Assembly: GCF_046546475.1 (NCBI RefSeq)
Contig: NZ_JBKGXS010000004.1
Coordinates: forward strand, 298,148-362,147
Reading direction: 5' to 3'
DNA from: Pseudonocardia phyllosphaerae
GTDB lineage: Bacteria; Actinomycetota; Actinomycetes; Mycobacteriales; Pseudonocardiaceae
DNA: 64,000 bases
The position numbers and the translations under genes are program-made. Below are positions 32,941-41,946 of the stretch, piece by piece. A model generated the notes under the pieces. The model was not told where the DNA came from. It did no database searches and saw only the letters and a list, made by a program, of their open reading frames with translations. The number at the start of each line of letters is the position of its first letter. Within the stretch, counting starts at the first letter, position 1.

Positions 32941-33794
32941 GTGACCGGCCGTTCTGGGCGTCCGGCGAGTACACCGGTGGCCCGCCGATCCGGGTCGAGG
33001 GCGGCGTCCGGATCCACAGCGCGAAGGGCCCGGTGGCACGTACCTGGTGGTCGGCCCGGTTCCTGGCGGTGCTGGACCGGATCGGCGTCGGCGGGCGGCT
33101 GACCCGCGGGAAGAGCTACGCCCGGTCCGGGCAGATCGTGTCGCTCACCGTCGACGCCGGCGCGGCGGTCGCACTGGTCCAGGGCACCCGCCCGGCCCCG
33201 TACAAGGCCCGCATCGGACTGCGGGTGTGGGACAAGACCGAATGGGCGCGGGTGGAGAAGGCACTCGCCGCGGACGCCTGGTACGCGGCCGCACTGCTCG
33301 CCGGGACGGTGCCGCCGGAGGTCGAGGAACTCCTCGGCGGGCTGGGGCTGTCGTTGTTCCCGGCCGACGCCGGGGAGCTGGTGCAGGACTGCTCGTGCCC
33401 GGACCACGCGGTGCCGTGCAAGCACCTGGCGGCGGTGTTCTACGTGCTGGCGGAGCGTTGCGACGACGACCCGTTCACCCTGCTCGCACTGCGCGGGCGG
33501 GACCGGGCCGACCTGCTGGAACGGCTGCGCCGGGAGCGGGACCGCGCCGACGGTGACGGCGGTGCACCAGCGGTGCGGCCGCTGGCGGAGTCGTTCGAGG
33601 ATTTCTGGACCGGGCCCGGAGCGGGCGCGCCGACGCCGCAGCCGCCGTTGACCGAGCCGGACGCGGTACTGGACCAGGTGCCGGAGCCGTCGCTGCGGGC
33701 GGGGCGGGAGACGCTGACCGACGCGTTGCGGCCGGTGTACCGCGCGCTGGTCGGCACGGAGCCGGCGGGCTCGGAGGAGGCCGGGCGCCCCTGA
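32937..33794 (+). CDS. SWIM zinc-finger protein
   Basis: 285 residues. The SWIM motif CxCx6CxH is complete: C152, C154, C161, H163 (CSCPDHAVPCKH), a predicted DNA- or protein-binding zinc site. The N-terminus starts RPFWASGEYTGGPPIRVEGGVRIHSAKGPVARTWWSARFL, typical of actinobacterial partners of SNF2 ATPases. It overlaps the SNF2 stop by four bases, so the pair is translated together. A strong hairpin follows the stop, marking the end of the operon. Function is unknown beyond the partnership. Confidence 0.9.
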   Translation: MSDRPFWASGEYTGGPPIRVEGGVRIHSAKGPVARTWWSARFLAVLDRIGVGGRLTRGKSYARSGQIVSLTVDAGAAVALVQGTRPAPYKARIGLRVWDKTEWARVEKALAADAWYAAALLAGTVPPEVEELLGGLGLSLFPADAGELVQDCSCPDHAVPCKHLAAVFYVLAERCDDDPFTLLALRGRDRADLLERLRRERDRADGDGGAPAVRPLAESFEDFWTGPGAGAPTPQPPLTEPDAVLDQVPEPSLRAGRETLTDALRPVYRALVGTEPAGSEEAGRP

Positions 33795-33802
33795 AACGCG
33801 GG

Positions 33803-33838
33803 ACGGCCCGGCCGCTGTGGTCGAGGCGGCCGGGCCGT
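33803..33838 (+). terminator. Perfect 13-bp hairpin after the SNF2-SWIM operon
   Basis: ACGGCCCGGCCGC (33803-33815) and GCGGCCGGGCCGT (33826-33838) pair perfectly around a 10-base loop, 8 bases past the SWIM stop. No T-run follows, as usual in such GC-rich genomes. Confidence 0.75.
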
Positions 33839-33996
33839 GATTCCCGAACTGACGCGCCGCTCCCACCACGAAGCGACACGAGAGAACTTAGCCAAGGCTT
33901 ACCTGGGCTGTCAAGCGCCTCACCGAAGATCCCCGGACAGAGGTACGGCAACGCCGCCGGTGGACTCCGCAGGGTCTCCGGTGAGCTCCGCAGGGC

Positions 33997-34329
33997 TCAG
34001 TGCGCGGCGGTCTCCGCGGTCCGCGGTGCGAGCCGGCCGGCGCGGCGGGCGTGGCTCTCGAACCACAGCGTCGTCAACGGCGGGAGGCTCGCGAGCAGCC
34101 CGATGAGCAGGTACACCGGGCGCCAGCGGAACACGAAGCCCGCCGCCACGGTGACCAGTAGGTAGGCGATGAACAGCACGCCGTGGATCGGTCCCATGAT
34201 CTGCACGCCGATGGGGCTGATCGCGAGGACCCACTTCACGAACATCCCGATCAGCAGGCCGACCCAGGAACAGGCCTCCGCGACGGCGACGATCCGGAGG
34301 ATCCGGGCGAGGGTGGACGGGGCAGGCAT
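33997..34329 (-). CDS. DUF3817-family integral membrane protein
   Basis: 110 residues with three predicted helices: RIVAVAEACSWVGLLIGMFVKW, IGVQIMGPIHGVLFIAYLLVTVAAGF and VYLLIGLLASLPPLTTLWFE. The E-x-x-S-W-x-G-L and M-G-P-I-H-G motifs define DUF3817 (YdzA-like), a family of unknown function. ATG at 34329, chosen at the family N-terminus. The 157-base stretch between its stop and the SWIM terminator holds no gene. Confidence 0.85.
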   Translation of the reverse strand: MPAPSTLARILRIVAVAEACSWVGLLIGMFVKWVLAISPIGVQIMGPIHGVLFIAYLLVTVAAGFVFRWRPVYLLIGLLASLPPLTTLWFESHARRAGRLAPRTAETAAH

Positions 34330-34640
34330 CGGGGGCCTCCTGGTAGGCGTCGCGTGTGCTGGGGCCGGTGGTGGGCGTGGCGTGTGGTGGGGCCGGTGTA
34401 GCGGGCACCGGACCGCGCCGTGGCCGGCAGGACCGGGGGCCGGGTCGCGCGGGGTGCCGCGGGGAGACCGGCACCTCCACTCTGCCGCACCCCCGAGCCC
34501 GGCTTCTACCGGCCGTCGAACCTCACACGGCGAGGGCCATCGCGCTGCGCCGCTCCCCCGGTCCCGCTCCGCCCCGCACCGATGAGTCCGGGCTCCGGCC
34601 GCGGTCATCCCTGGTGAACCCGCACCGGAGGAGGCACCCC
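34330..34640. other. Divergent intergenic region between DUF3817 and TIGR03086 genes
   Basis: 311 bases with both promoters presumably inside. A GTGTG(C/G)TGGGGCCGGTG word occurs twice near 34346-34400. A strong GGAGGAGG ribosome site is at 34626-34633. No gene is seen; open frames here are composition artefacts. Confidence 0.5.
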
Positions 34641-35234
34641 GTGTCCGCACCCACCATCCTCGACCTGGGCCCGGCCGCTCGCGCCGTCGCCGCCGTCGTC
34701 ACCGCGATCCCGGACGACCGGCTCGGCGACCCCACCCCGTGCGACGACATGACCGTCGCCGCCCTGCTCCACCACCTGTACGGCCTGGCCTGGGCGTTCC
34801 GGGCGGCGGCGGAGAAGGACCCTGCCGCGGCGGACGCCGCCCCGCAGGCCTCCGCCGACGACCTGCCCGCGGACTGGCGCACGGCGATCCCCGCCCGACT
34901 CGACGCGCTCGCCGAGGCGTGGCGCGACCCGGCGGCGTGGGCCGGCACCACCGGCGTCGGCGGGATGCAGCTGCCCGGCGAGGCCGCCGGCACCATCACC
35001 GCCGACGAGCTCGTGCTGCACGGCTGGGACCTCGCCGCCGCCACCGGGCAGGTGTTCACGCCCGACCCGGACGCGGTGGCCGCCGTCCTGGCCTTCACGC
35101 AGATGATGTCCGGCCCGGAGCACGACGCGTCGCGCGACGGCTTGTTCGGGCCGGTCGTGGCCGTCCCGGAGACCGCCCCGCCGCTGGAGCGGGCGCTCGG
35201 CTACAGCGGCCGCGACCCGCAGTGGGCACCGTGA
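34641..35234 (+). CDS. TIGR03086-type DinB/mycothiol-isomerase-like metal-binding protein
   Basis: 197 residues from GTG 34641 after a strong GGAGGAGG site. The N-terminal four-helix DinB/MDMPI fold is recognisable: LGPAARAVAAVVTAIPDDRLGDPTPCDDMTVAALLHHLYGLAWAFRAAA, with the P-T-P-C-x-x-M/W-T-V pattern and the H-x-x-G histidine; ITADELVLHGWDLAAATGQ supplies the second histidine block. Relatives bind a metal and use mycothiol; the specific reaction is unknown. It stands alone, with 114 bases to the next gene. Confidence 0.87.
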   Translation: MSAPTILDLGPAARAVAAVVTAIPDDRLGDPTPCDDMTVAALLHHLYGLAWAFRAAAEKDPAAADAAPQASADDLPADWRTAIPARLDALAEAWRDPAAWAGTTGVGGMQLPGEAAGTITADELVLHGWDLAAATGQVFTPDPDAVAAVLAFTQMMSGPEHDASRDGLFGPVVAVPETAPPLERALGYSGRDPQWAP

Positions 35235-35348
35235 TGCTTCCCAACCCGACGTCTCCCCACCCGGCGACGCGTCCCCACCCGACATCCGCCCACCCGGCGG
35301 GACCTCCGTCCGGTGACCGCTGCGTGCGCCCGGCGTAGCGTCGGACGG

Positions 35349-36266
35349 GTGGTCGACTCACCGCACGGCAAGGTCCGGATCGGCGTCGGTCTCGTCGGGG
35401 CACGCTCGGAGCCCGAGCTCGGGCCGGAGTTCGACGAGCTCCTCGCCGCGCTGGACGAGTCCGAGATCGACTCGCTCTGGCTGGCCGACCTGCCGTCGAA
35501 GGCGGTCGTCGACGCGGGCGTCGGCAGCACCTGGGCCGCCGCCCGCACCCGCCGGCTCAAGATCGGCACCGGGGTCACGGTGCTGCCCGGCCGCAACCCG
35601 ATGCTGCTCGCCTCCGAGCTCGGCACCCTGGCGACGCTCGCACCCAAGCGGATCCTGCCGGTGTTCGGCATCCGCGCCGCGCAGCCGCACGACCGTCAGC
35701 TGCACCCCGTGCCGGGGAAGCTCCCCGCGGTGTTCGAGGAGTCGCTGGTGGTGCTGCGCCGCCTGCTGACCGAGGACCGGATCACCCATCACGGTGAATT
35801 CTTCACCCTCGACGACGTGACGCTCGTCCCTCGCCCGGCCCGCCCCCTGGACCTCTGGCTGGGCGGCCGGGCCGACGCGGGGCTGCGGCGGGCCGGCCGG
35901 CTGGCCGACGGCTGGCTCGCCAGCTTCCTCACCCCGGCCGAGACCGCACGCTCCCGCGCGGTCATCGAACAGGCCGCCGCCGACGCGGGCCGGACCATCG
36001 ACGACGACCACTTCGGCACCAACATCTGGCTGGCAGAGCCGGGTACCGACGTCGACGCCGCCCTCGCCCGTGCCGCCGCGCAGCGCCCGGACGCCGACCC
36101 GCGCGAGATCGTCGGCGTCGGCTGGGAGGGCACCGCGGAGCTGATCCGGCGGCACGTGGAGAGCGGTCTCACGAAGTTCGTGGTGCGTCCCTCGGCGCCG
36201 GTTCCGGACTGGTACACCTATCTCGATCGCTTCAGCCAGGAGATGGGACCGTTGCAGTCGGGCTGA
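35349..36266 (+). CDS. Luciferase-like (LLM class) F420-dependent oxidoreductase
   Basis: 305 residues from GTG 35349, TIM-barrel of the bacterial luciferase-like family: RIGVGLVGARSEPELGPEFDELLAALDESEIDSLWLAD, RRLKIGTGVTVLPGRNPMLLASELGTLATLAPKRILPVFGI and RPARPLDLWLGGRADAGLRRAGRLADGWLASFLTP. The family uses F420 or FMN; substrates vary widely and cannot be named. Similar to the TIGR03854 set. Its own transcription unit: 82 bp of low-complexity CCCACCCG-type sequence lies upstream and a 154-bp gap downstream. Confidence 0.87.
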   Translation: MVDSPHGKVRIGVGLVGARSEPELGPEFDELLAALDESEIDSLWLADLPSKAVVDAGVGSTWAAARTRRLKIGTGVTVLPGRNPMLLASELGTLATLAPKRILPVFGIRAAQPHDRQLHPVPGKLPAVFEESLVVLRRLLTEDRITHHGEFFTLDDVTLVPRPARPLDLWLGGRADAGLRRAGRLADGWLASFLTPAETARSRAVIEQAAADAGRTIDDDHFGTNIWLAEPGTDVDAALARAAAQRPDADPREIVGVGWEGTAELIRRHVESGLTKFVVRPSAPVPDWYTYLDRFSQEMGPLQSG

Positions 36267-36420
36267 CCCGCCCGAGCAGCTACCCGGAGTGACCGTATTA
36301 TGCCTCATCGTGACGACCCCGGTCCCCCGGCTCGCGCTGCGCGTGGCACGACGCGGTGCACCAGCTCGACGCGACGCTCCATGTGGACCAGGCCGGAGTC
36401 CTTGTTGGGAGGGTGCGGAC

Positions 36421-36921
36421 ATGACCGCAGCGCGCGACCGTGACGAGCGCGGGCGCGCCCGCAATGCGCGTCCCCGCGACGCCGCGGGCCGTCCGCTGCC
36501 CCGCGGCGCCGACGGCGGGGTCGAGCGGGTCCCCGACGACCTGGTCCTCCCGCCCGACGAGGCCGTCACCGAGGCTCAGCGCCTCCTCGACGCCGGGCTC
36601 CCCTTCCAGGCCCACGAGATCCTGGAGGGCACCTGGAAGGACGCAGGCGACGCCACCCGCGATCTGTGGCGGGCGCTGGCCCAGCTCGCCGTCGGGCTGA
36701 CCCACGCCCAGCGCGGCAACGCCCGCGGAGCGGCATCGCTGCTGCGCCGCGGCGCCGAGGGGATCCGCCTGTGGCGGGTCCTCGACGAACCCGTCCCCGC
36801 CGATCTCGACCTCGACGGACTCACCCAGCACGCCGAAACCCTCGCCGACGACGTCGAGCGGAACGGTACGGACACGGCCGGTCCCGACCGGCTACGTCCC
36901 CGTCTCCGCCGGCGCCGGTGA
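36421..36921 (+). CDS. DUF309-family protein
   Basis: 166 residues from ATG 36421 with GGGAGGG before it. The DUF309 core is AQRLLDAGLPFQAHEILEGTWKDAG, with the conserved F-x-AHE-x-LE-x-x-W pattern, followed by ALAQLAVGLTHAQRGNARGAASLLRRGAEGI, an all-helical fold of unknown function. Highly charged ends. The stop overlaps the GTG of the next gene (GTGA), so it is co-translated with the membrane SGNH protein. Confidence 0.85.
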   Translation: MTAARDRDERGRARNARPRDAAGRPLPRGADGGVERVPDDLVLPPDEAVTEAQRLLDAGLPFQAHEILEGTWKDAGDATRDLWRALAQLAVGLTHAQRGNARGAASLLRRGAEGIRLWRVLDEPVPADLDLDGLTQHAETLADDVERNGTDTAGPDRLRPRLRRRR

Positions 36922-38441
36922 CCGGGCCGCACCGGAAGCCGTGGCTCCGCGCGCTGCTGCGCGAGGCCCGCTCCCTCCCCACCGTCCTGCTCGTCCTGAC
37001 GATCGCCCTCGTCGGCGTCCCGCTGGTCCTCGGCCTGACCCCCGAGAAGCACGTCACCGTCTTCGGCCAGGACGTCGCCGTCAGCGCGCGGGTCCCCCCG
37101 CTGACCCTGCACGGGCCGGCGCAGATCGTGCAGCTGGGCAACGCCGAGTTCGACCTGACCGGTGTCGACGTCTGGGGCCCGATGCGGCCGCGGCTGGCGA
37201 TCGGGCCGCTGCAGCGCCCGCCGGACAACAGCCCGATGCTCAGCCCGGAGACCGCCGCGCACGCCGGCGGGGCGGTCCAGACCGTCGTCGACGGGTTCAC
37301 CACCTGGTACCTGTGGGGCGCCGCCGGGATGGTGCTGGCCGCGCTGCTCGGGTCCGGGTTGTTCGCCTGCGGGCGGTTGCTGGTCGCGCTGCGCCGCACC
37401 CGCGGGCACGGCCACCAGCCGCTGCACTGGGACGACTTCGCCGGCCCGATCGGCCGGATGACCACGATCGGCGTCACCGCCTCGGTCCTGATCTGGGGCG
37501 GGGCCGGGGTCGCGGCGCTGCACGGGACGTCGACGGGGCTGCAGGGCATCACGTCGCTGTCGGACCTGGTCGGCGCGACGACGGTCAGCCCGTCGCCGGC
37601 CGGGCCGCCGATCACCGGCGTCACCGGAGCGGTCGTCGGGGACTCGCGCGCCGCCCGCGTCGGCGGTCCCCCGGTCGCGCGCCCCGACGCCGACGACGCC
37701 ACCTGCGGCCGCAGCGCCGACTCCTCGGCCGCCGAGCTGGGCCTGCTGCGCGACGAGAACGTGCTCAACCTCGCCTGCGGCGGCGCGAGCGTGGAGTCCG
37801 GGCTGCGCGGCCCGCAGCTGCGCGCCGGGCAGACCGTCCCGTCGCAGGTCGGGCGGCTCAAGCAGGTGCAGGGCCTGAAGTGGGTCAACGTCGCCGTCGG
37901 CCCGAACGACCTGGCCTGGGAGGACTTCCTCCTCTACTGCTACGGCCTCAAGACCTGCGACGACCGGCTCTCCGACGGCGAGTTCTCGCTGCGCCTGGCC
38001 GAGTTCGCCCGCGACACCCAGGCCCTGTTCTCCGACCTCGACGCGCTGCCCGGGCGTCCGCGGGTCGTGGTGACGCTGTCCTACGACCCGTTCCCGGACG
38101 CCTACGACCCGTCCTGCCCGGACATGCGCGGCCCCTCGGGGACGCCGGGGCTCGACCAGTCGAAGGTCGCGCTGCTCGCCGAGCGCAACCGGCGGCTCAA
38201 CGACGTGCTGATCGACGGCGCCGCCCGCTACGGCTTCTCCACCGCGACGCCGAACCTGACCCCGCTGTGCGCCCCGTCCGGCGACGGCATGGGCCCAGAC
38301 GTGCAGGGGCTCGACCAGCCCGACCCGTTCCACCCGACGGCGACCGGCTCCATGCGGATGGCGGCCGCGGTCAGCGCGGCGCTGTCCCAGCCCCCGCCGC
38401 CCGCGCCCGTCGAGGGCCGTCAGCAGGCCGGGAACCGCTGA
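36918..38441 (+). CDS. Membrane-anchored SGNH/GDSL-hydrolase-like protein
   Basis: 507 residues. Helices near 18-40 and 133-160 bracket an extracytoplasmic segment, another near 185-200 precedes the hydrolase. The SGNH part has block I GDSR with S243, block III VGPND with N330, and block V DPFH with D469 and H472, all needed for esterase chemistry. The domain therefore faces outside the cytoplasm and could act on an acylated envelope polymer (inference). GTG 36918 overlaps the DUF309 stop. The tail is Pro-rich. Confidence 0.8.
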   Translation: MTGPHRKPWLRALLREARSLPTVLLVLTIALVGVPLVLGLTPEKHVTVFGQDVAVSARVPPLTLHGPAQIVQLGNAEFDLTGVDVWGPMRPRLAIGPLQRPPDNSPMLSPETAAHAGGAVQTVVDGFTTWYLWGAAGMVLAALLGSGLFACGRLLVALRRTRGHGHQPLHWDDFAGPIGRMTTIGVTASVLIWGGAGVAALHGTSTGLQGITSLSDLVGATTVSPSPAGPPITGVTGAVVGDSRAARVGGPPVARPDADDATCGRSADSSAAELGLLRDENVLNLACGGASVESGLRGPQLRAGQTVPSQVGRLKQVQGLKWVNVAVGPNDLAWEDFLLYCYGLKTCDDRLSDGEFSLRLAEFARDTQALFSDLDALPGRPRVVVTLSYDPFPDAYDPSCPDMRGPSGTPGLDQSKVALLAERNRRLNDVLIDGAARYGFSTATPNLTPLCAPSGDGMGPDVQGLDQPDPFHPTATGSMRMAAAVSAALSQPPPPAPVEGRQQAGNR

Positions 38442-38486
38442 GGCGCAGCGGGTCGGCCGGCACCGGGCGTCCGGGCCGTACCGGGG

Positions 38487-38503
38487 CCCGGCTCCGTGCC
38501 GGG
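38487..38503. terminator. Hairpin between convergent SGNH and dipeptidase genes
   Basis: CCCGGC-TCCGT-GCCGGG lies in the 82-base gap between two convergent stops, with a further CCCCGC-GGCGGGG pairing at about 38510-38521. It may serve both directions. Confidence 0.45.
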
Positions 38504-38523
38504 ATCCCGCCCCGCGGCGGGGT

Positions 38524-39612
38524 TCAGGCCGCGTCGGCGGCGCGCAGCACCCGCAGCGCGTTGCTCCCGGCCACCTTCGCCAGGTCCGCGCGGCTCCAGC
38601 CGCGCGCGGCCAGGGCGTCGAACAGGGCCGGGTAGCAGGACACGTCACCGAGACCGTCGGGCAGGTCGGCGGTGCCGTCGTAGTCCCCGCCGATGCCGAT
38701 GTGGTCGATCCCGGCGACCTCGCGCAGGTGCTCCAGGTGCGCGACGACGTCGTCGATCCCGGCCCGCGGCACCGGTGGCCCGTCCCAGGTGTCGGCGAAG
38801 GCGTTGCGCGCGTCGAGGTCGCGGTGATCGAGCCCGGCGTCGTCCATGGCCGCGTGCAGCCGGTCGTCCCAGGCGGTGACCGCGGCGGACACGAATCGCG
38901 GCACGAACGGCGCCATGCAGACGCCGCCGTTGCCGCGCAGGCGTTCCAGGACCGCGTCGGGGACGTTGCGGGGGTGGTCGGTGACGGCGCGGGCCCCGGA
39001 GTGGGTGAACAGCACCGGGGCGGTGGTGACGTCGAGGGCGGCACGCATGGTGGTCTCCGCGACGTGCGAGAGGTCGACGATCATGCCGATCCGGTTCATC
39101 TCCGCGACGACCTCACGGCCGAACGGCGACAGCCCGCCGTGCACGGGCTCGTCGGTGGCGGAGTCGGCCCACTCGTTGTTCAGGTTGTGGGTCAGCGTCA
39201 GGTAGCGGACGCCGAGCTCCCGGAACGTGCGCAGCACCGCCAGGCTGTCGCCGATCGAGTGCCCGCCCTCGGCGCCCATCAGCGAGGCGACCCGCCCGGA
39301 CGCGGCGATCCGCTCGGCGTCGTCGGCCGAGCCGGCCAGGGCGAGCGCATCGGGGTAGCGGGCGGCGAGGCGCCGGACCCGGTCGATCTGGTCGAGGGTG
39401 GCGACGACGGCCGCGTCGCCGGTGTAGGAGCCGGGCACGTACACCGACCAGAACTGGGCGCCGAGCCGCCCAGCGCGCAGCCGCGGCAGGTCGGTGTGCA
39501 GCCGCGGCTCGCCGCCGGTCAGGTCCGGCTCGGCGGCCGGGTCGCCGCCGGAGAGCTGCCACAGCGCCCAGGGCAGGTCGTTGTGCCCGTCGACCAGCAG
39601 AAGATCGTCCAC
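38524..39612 (-). CDS. Membrane dipeptidase (peptidase family M19)
   Basis: 362 residues from GTG 39612 (GTG 39621 is equally possible). Family M19 metal-site and core motifs: VDGHNDLPWAL (HxD), GAEGGHSIGDSL, LTLTHNLNNEWADS, MIVDLSHVAETTM, LFTHSGARAVTDHPRNVPD and HIGIGGDYDG. M19 enzymes are zinc dipeptidases; bacterial relatives also act on D-amino-acid dipeptides or lactam-like compounds. No signal peptide is seen, so it is cytoplasmic. Downstream of dprE2 on the same strand by 119 bases. Confidence 0.92.
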   Translation of the reverse strand: MDDLLLVDGHNDLPWALWQLSGGDPAAEPDLTGGEPRLHTDLPRLRAGRLGAQFWSVYVPGSYTGDAAVVATLDQIDRVRRLAARYPDALALAGSADDAERIAASGRVASLMGAEGGHSIGDSLAVLRTFRELGVRYLTLTHNLNNEWADSATDEPVHGGLSPFGREVVAEMNRIGMIVDLSHVAETTMRAALDVTTAPVLFTHSGARAVTDHPRNVPDAVLERLRGNGGVCMAPFVPRFVSAAVTAWDDRLHAAMDDAGLDHRDLDARNAFADTWDGPPVPRAGIDDVVAHLEHLREVAGIDHIGIGGDYDGTADLPDGLGDVSCYPALFDALAARGWSRADLAKVAGSNALRVLRAADAA

Positions 39613-39731
39613 GCCGGTCACCGTAGTCCCGGTGGACCGTGACCACGCCGGAGGGAAGTGCCGCGGCGGGGTCGTCCCGCGACGGAGGCCCGGTCTCCAG
39701 CGGGGAAGTCCGTCCAGCGGGAAAGCCCCGT

Positions 39732-40502
39732 TCAGCGGGGCATGCGCCGCCACACCGCGCGCGGCAGCACCCGGAACGCCGCGGCCAGCAGCCGCAGCCG
39801 CCGCGGCACCCACACCTCCACCGTCGGGCGTGCGGACCGGACGGCGGCGACGGTGGCGTCGGCGACCGCGTCCGGGGTCGTCGACAGCGGCGCCGGGGTC
39901 ATGCCCTCGGTCATCCGGCCGATCACGAATCCGGGCCGGACCAGCACCATCCGCACCCCGCTGCCGTGCAGGGCGTCGGCGAGGCCGGAGACGAAGCCGT
40001 CGAGCCCGGCCTTGGCGCTGCCGTAGACGTAGTTGGCGCGGCGCACCCGGGTCCCGGCGATCGAGGAGTAGGCGACGATCGTGCCGCTCCCCTGCGCCCG
40101 CATCCGCTGCGCGAGGTCGGTGAGCACGTGCACCTGGGCGAGGTAGTCGGTGTGCACGATGGCGGCGGCGTGCGCGGCGTCGGTCTCGGCGCGGGTCTGG
40201 TCGCCGAGGATCCCGAACGCGGCGACGGCGACGTCGATCCCGCCGTGCCGGGCGGCGACGTCGTCGAGCAGGGCGCGGTGCGAGCCGAGGTGGTCGGCGT
40301 CGAACTCGACGGTGTCGACCTCCAGGGGCTTGCCCGCGGCGGCGCGCACGCGTTCGGCCTCCAGGGCCAGCTCACCGGCGCGCCGGGCGGCGAGCACGAC
40401 CGTCGATGCGCTCGGCGCGAGCCGCTGCGCGACCGCCACACCGATCTCGCTGCGGCCTCCGAGTACCAGCACCGTTCCCGTCACGATGCGGAAGCCTGCC
40501 AT
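39732..40502 (-). CDS. dprE2: Decaprenylphospho-beta-D-erythro-pentofuranosid-2-ulose 2-reductase-like SDR
   Basis: 256 residues. The start is GTVLVLGGRSEIGVAVAQRLA, with a GGxSEIG cofactor loop in place of the usual TGxxxGIG; this is the DprE2 signature. The active-site Y160xxxK164 is in VYGSAKAGLDGF, and the ending VWVPRRLRLLAAAFRVLPRAVWRRMP matches DprE2 C-termini. DprE2 with DprE1 epimerises decaprenylphosphoryl ribose to the arabinose donor for cell-wall arabinan. DprE1 is not in the window. ATG 40502; only 22 bases separate it from the divergent cystathionine beta-synthase gene. Confidence 0.88.
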   Translation of the reverse strand: MAGFRIVTGTVLVLGGRSEIGVAVAQRLAPSASTVVLAARRAGELALEAERVRAAAGKPLEVDTVEFDADHLGSHRALLDDVAARHGGIDVAVAAFGILGDQTRAETDAAHAAAIVHTDYLAQVHVLTDLAQRMRAQGSGTIVAYSSIAGTRVRRANYVYGSAKAGLDGFVSGLADALHGSGVRMVLVRPGFVIGRMTEGMTPAPLSTTPDAVADATVAAVRSARPTVEVWVPRRLRLLAAAFRVLPRAVWRRMPR

Positions 40503-40524
40503 CGCATGAGGCAGGATCGGCGAC

Positions 40525-41946
40525 GTGGGGTCGATCGAGGGACCGGTGTACACCTCCGTGCTGGACGGCGTCGGTGCGACGCCGCTGGTGCGGCTGAACA
40601 GGATCGTGCCCGCGGGCGGCGCGCCCGTGTGGGTGAAGACGGAGTGGGCGAACCCGGGCGGCTCGGTCAAGGACCGGGCCGCGCTGGCGATGGTGCTCGA
40701 CGCCGAGCAGCGCGGCGTGCTGCGGCCCGGCGGCACGATCGTCGAGGGCAGCTCGGGCAACACCGGCATCGGGCTGGCGATGGTCGCGGCCGTGCGCGGC
40801 TACGCCTGCATCGTCGTCGCCCCGGAGCGCACGACGGCGGAGAAGATCGCGCTGCTGCGCGCCTACGGCGCCGAGGTCGTCCTCACGCCGGGGCTCGTTC
40901 CGCGGGAGGACCCGCGGCACGTGGTGAACCTCGCGACCCGGATCGCGGAGGAGACCCCGGGCGGCTGGCTCGCCGACCAGTACGGCAACCCGGCCAACCC
41001 GGACGTGCACACCGCGACCACCGGCCCGGAGATCTGGGCGCAGACCGGCGGGCGGATCACCCACCTCGTCGCGGGGGCCGGGACCGGCGGGACGATCACC
41101 GGCACCGGTCACCACCTGCACGAGCACGGCGTCACCGTGGTCGCGGCGGACCCGGAGACCTCCCGCTACGGCGGCGGCGACGGCAGCCCGTACAACGTCG
41201 AGGCCGTCGGCCACTACCTGCACCCGCTCACCGAGCAGGACGTGTGGCCCGCGGTCTACGACACCGGCGTCGCCGACCGCACCGAGCGGGTCCCGGACGG
41301 CGAGACGCTGCGCACGGTGCGCCGCCTCGCCCGCGAGGAGGGCCTGCTGGTGGGCGCGTCCGCGGGCCTGGCGGTGGCCGCCGCGCTGCGGGTCTCCGCC
41401 GAGGCGGGCCCGGACGGGCTCGTCGTCGCGGTGCTGCCGGACTCGGGCCGGATCTACCTGTCCAAGTACTTCGACGACGCCTGGCTGACCACGCTCGGGT
41501 TCCTCGACGCCCCCGAGGGCCCGCTGGTGCGCGACGTGCTCGGTGCGTCCGAGCCGGGGCTCACGGTGGTCCCGGCGACCGCGACCGTCGACGAGGCCCG
41601 CGCCGTGCTCGACGGCTACACCGGCCCCGCGTTGCCGGTGGTGCAGCCGCGGGCGACGTCGGCGACGACATGGGCGGTGCCCGACGTCGTCGGCACGATC
41701 ACCGCGGCGTCGCTCGACGGGGTCCGCGGTGACGGCCCGGTCGGCACGCACGCGGGACCGGTACCCGCCGCAGTGGGGCACGGGGAGAACGCCGATGCGG
41801 CTCGGGAACGCCTGTCCGGCAACGAGTCCGGGGCCGGCTTCGCAGGGGGTTGCGGGTCGGGAGCCGGGCCCGGTTCCGAGGACCCCGTCCTGGTGCTGGT
41901 CGACGGCCGCGCGGTGCACCTGGTGTCCCGCGGCGACCTCGGCTGA
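40525..41946 (+). CDS. Cystathionine beta-synthase
   Basis: 473 residues from GTG 40525. PLP-dependent fold type II core: lysine K49 in NPGGSVKDRAA, SSGNTGIGLAMVAA, and the phosphate loop AGAGTGGTITG, then GEGSPYNVE-like DGSPYNVEAVG. The length and the C-terminal extension fit cystathionine beta-synthase with a Bateman module rather than plain cysteine synthase. The second CBS motif holds a Gly/Ser-rich insertion of about 45 residues (GTHAGPVPAAVGHGENADAARERL region). The enzyme joins serine and homocysteine in reverse transsulfuration; O-acetylserine use cannot be excluded. Confidence 0.88.
   Translation: MGSIEGPVYTSVLDGVGATPLVRLNRIVPAGGAPVWVKTEWANPGGSVKDRAALAMVLDAEQRGVLRPGGTIVEGSSGNTGIGLAMVAAVRGYACIVVAPERTTAEKIALLRAYGAEVVLTPGLVPREDPRHVVNLATRIAEETPGGWLADQYGNPANPDVHTATTGPEIWAQTGGRITHLVAGAGTGGTITGTGHHLHEHGVTVVAADPETSRYGGGDGSPYNVEAVGHYLHPLTEQDVWPAVYDTGVADRTERVPDGETLRTVRRLAREEGLLVGASAGLAVAAALRVSAEAGPDGLVVAVLPDSGRIYLSKYFDDAWLTTLGFLDAPEGPLVRDVLGASEPGLTVVPATATVDEARAVLDGYTGPALPVVQPRATSATTWAVPDVVGTITAASLDGVRGDGPVGTHAGPVPAAVGHGENADAARERLSGNESGAGFAGGCGSGAGPGSEDPVLVLVDGRAVHLVSRGDLG

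Noticed and set aside
36576..39044. 822-codon minus-strand frame across DUF309 and SGNH genes
   Set aside because: Antisense to coupled plus-strand genes with clear motifs.
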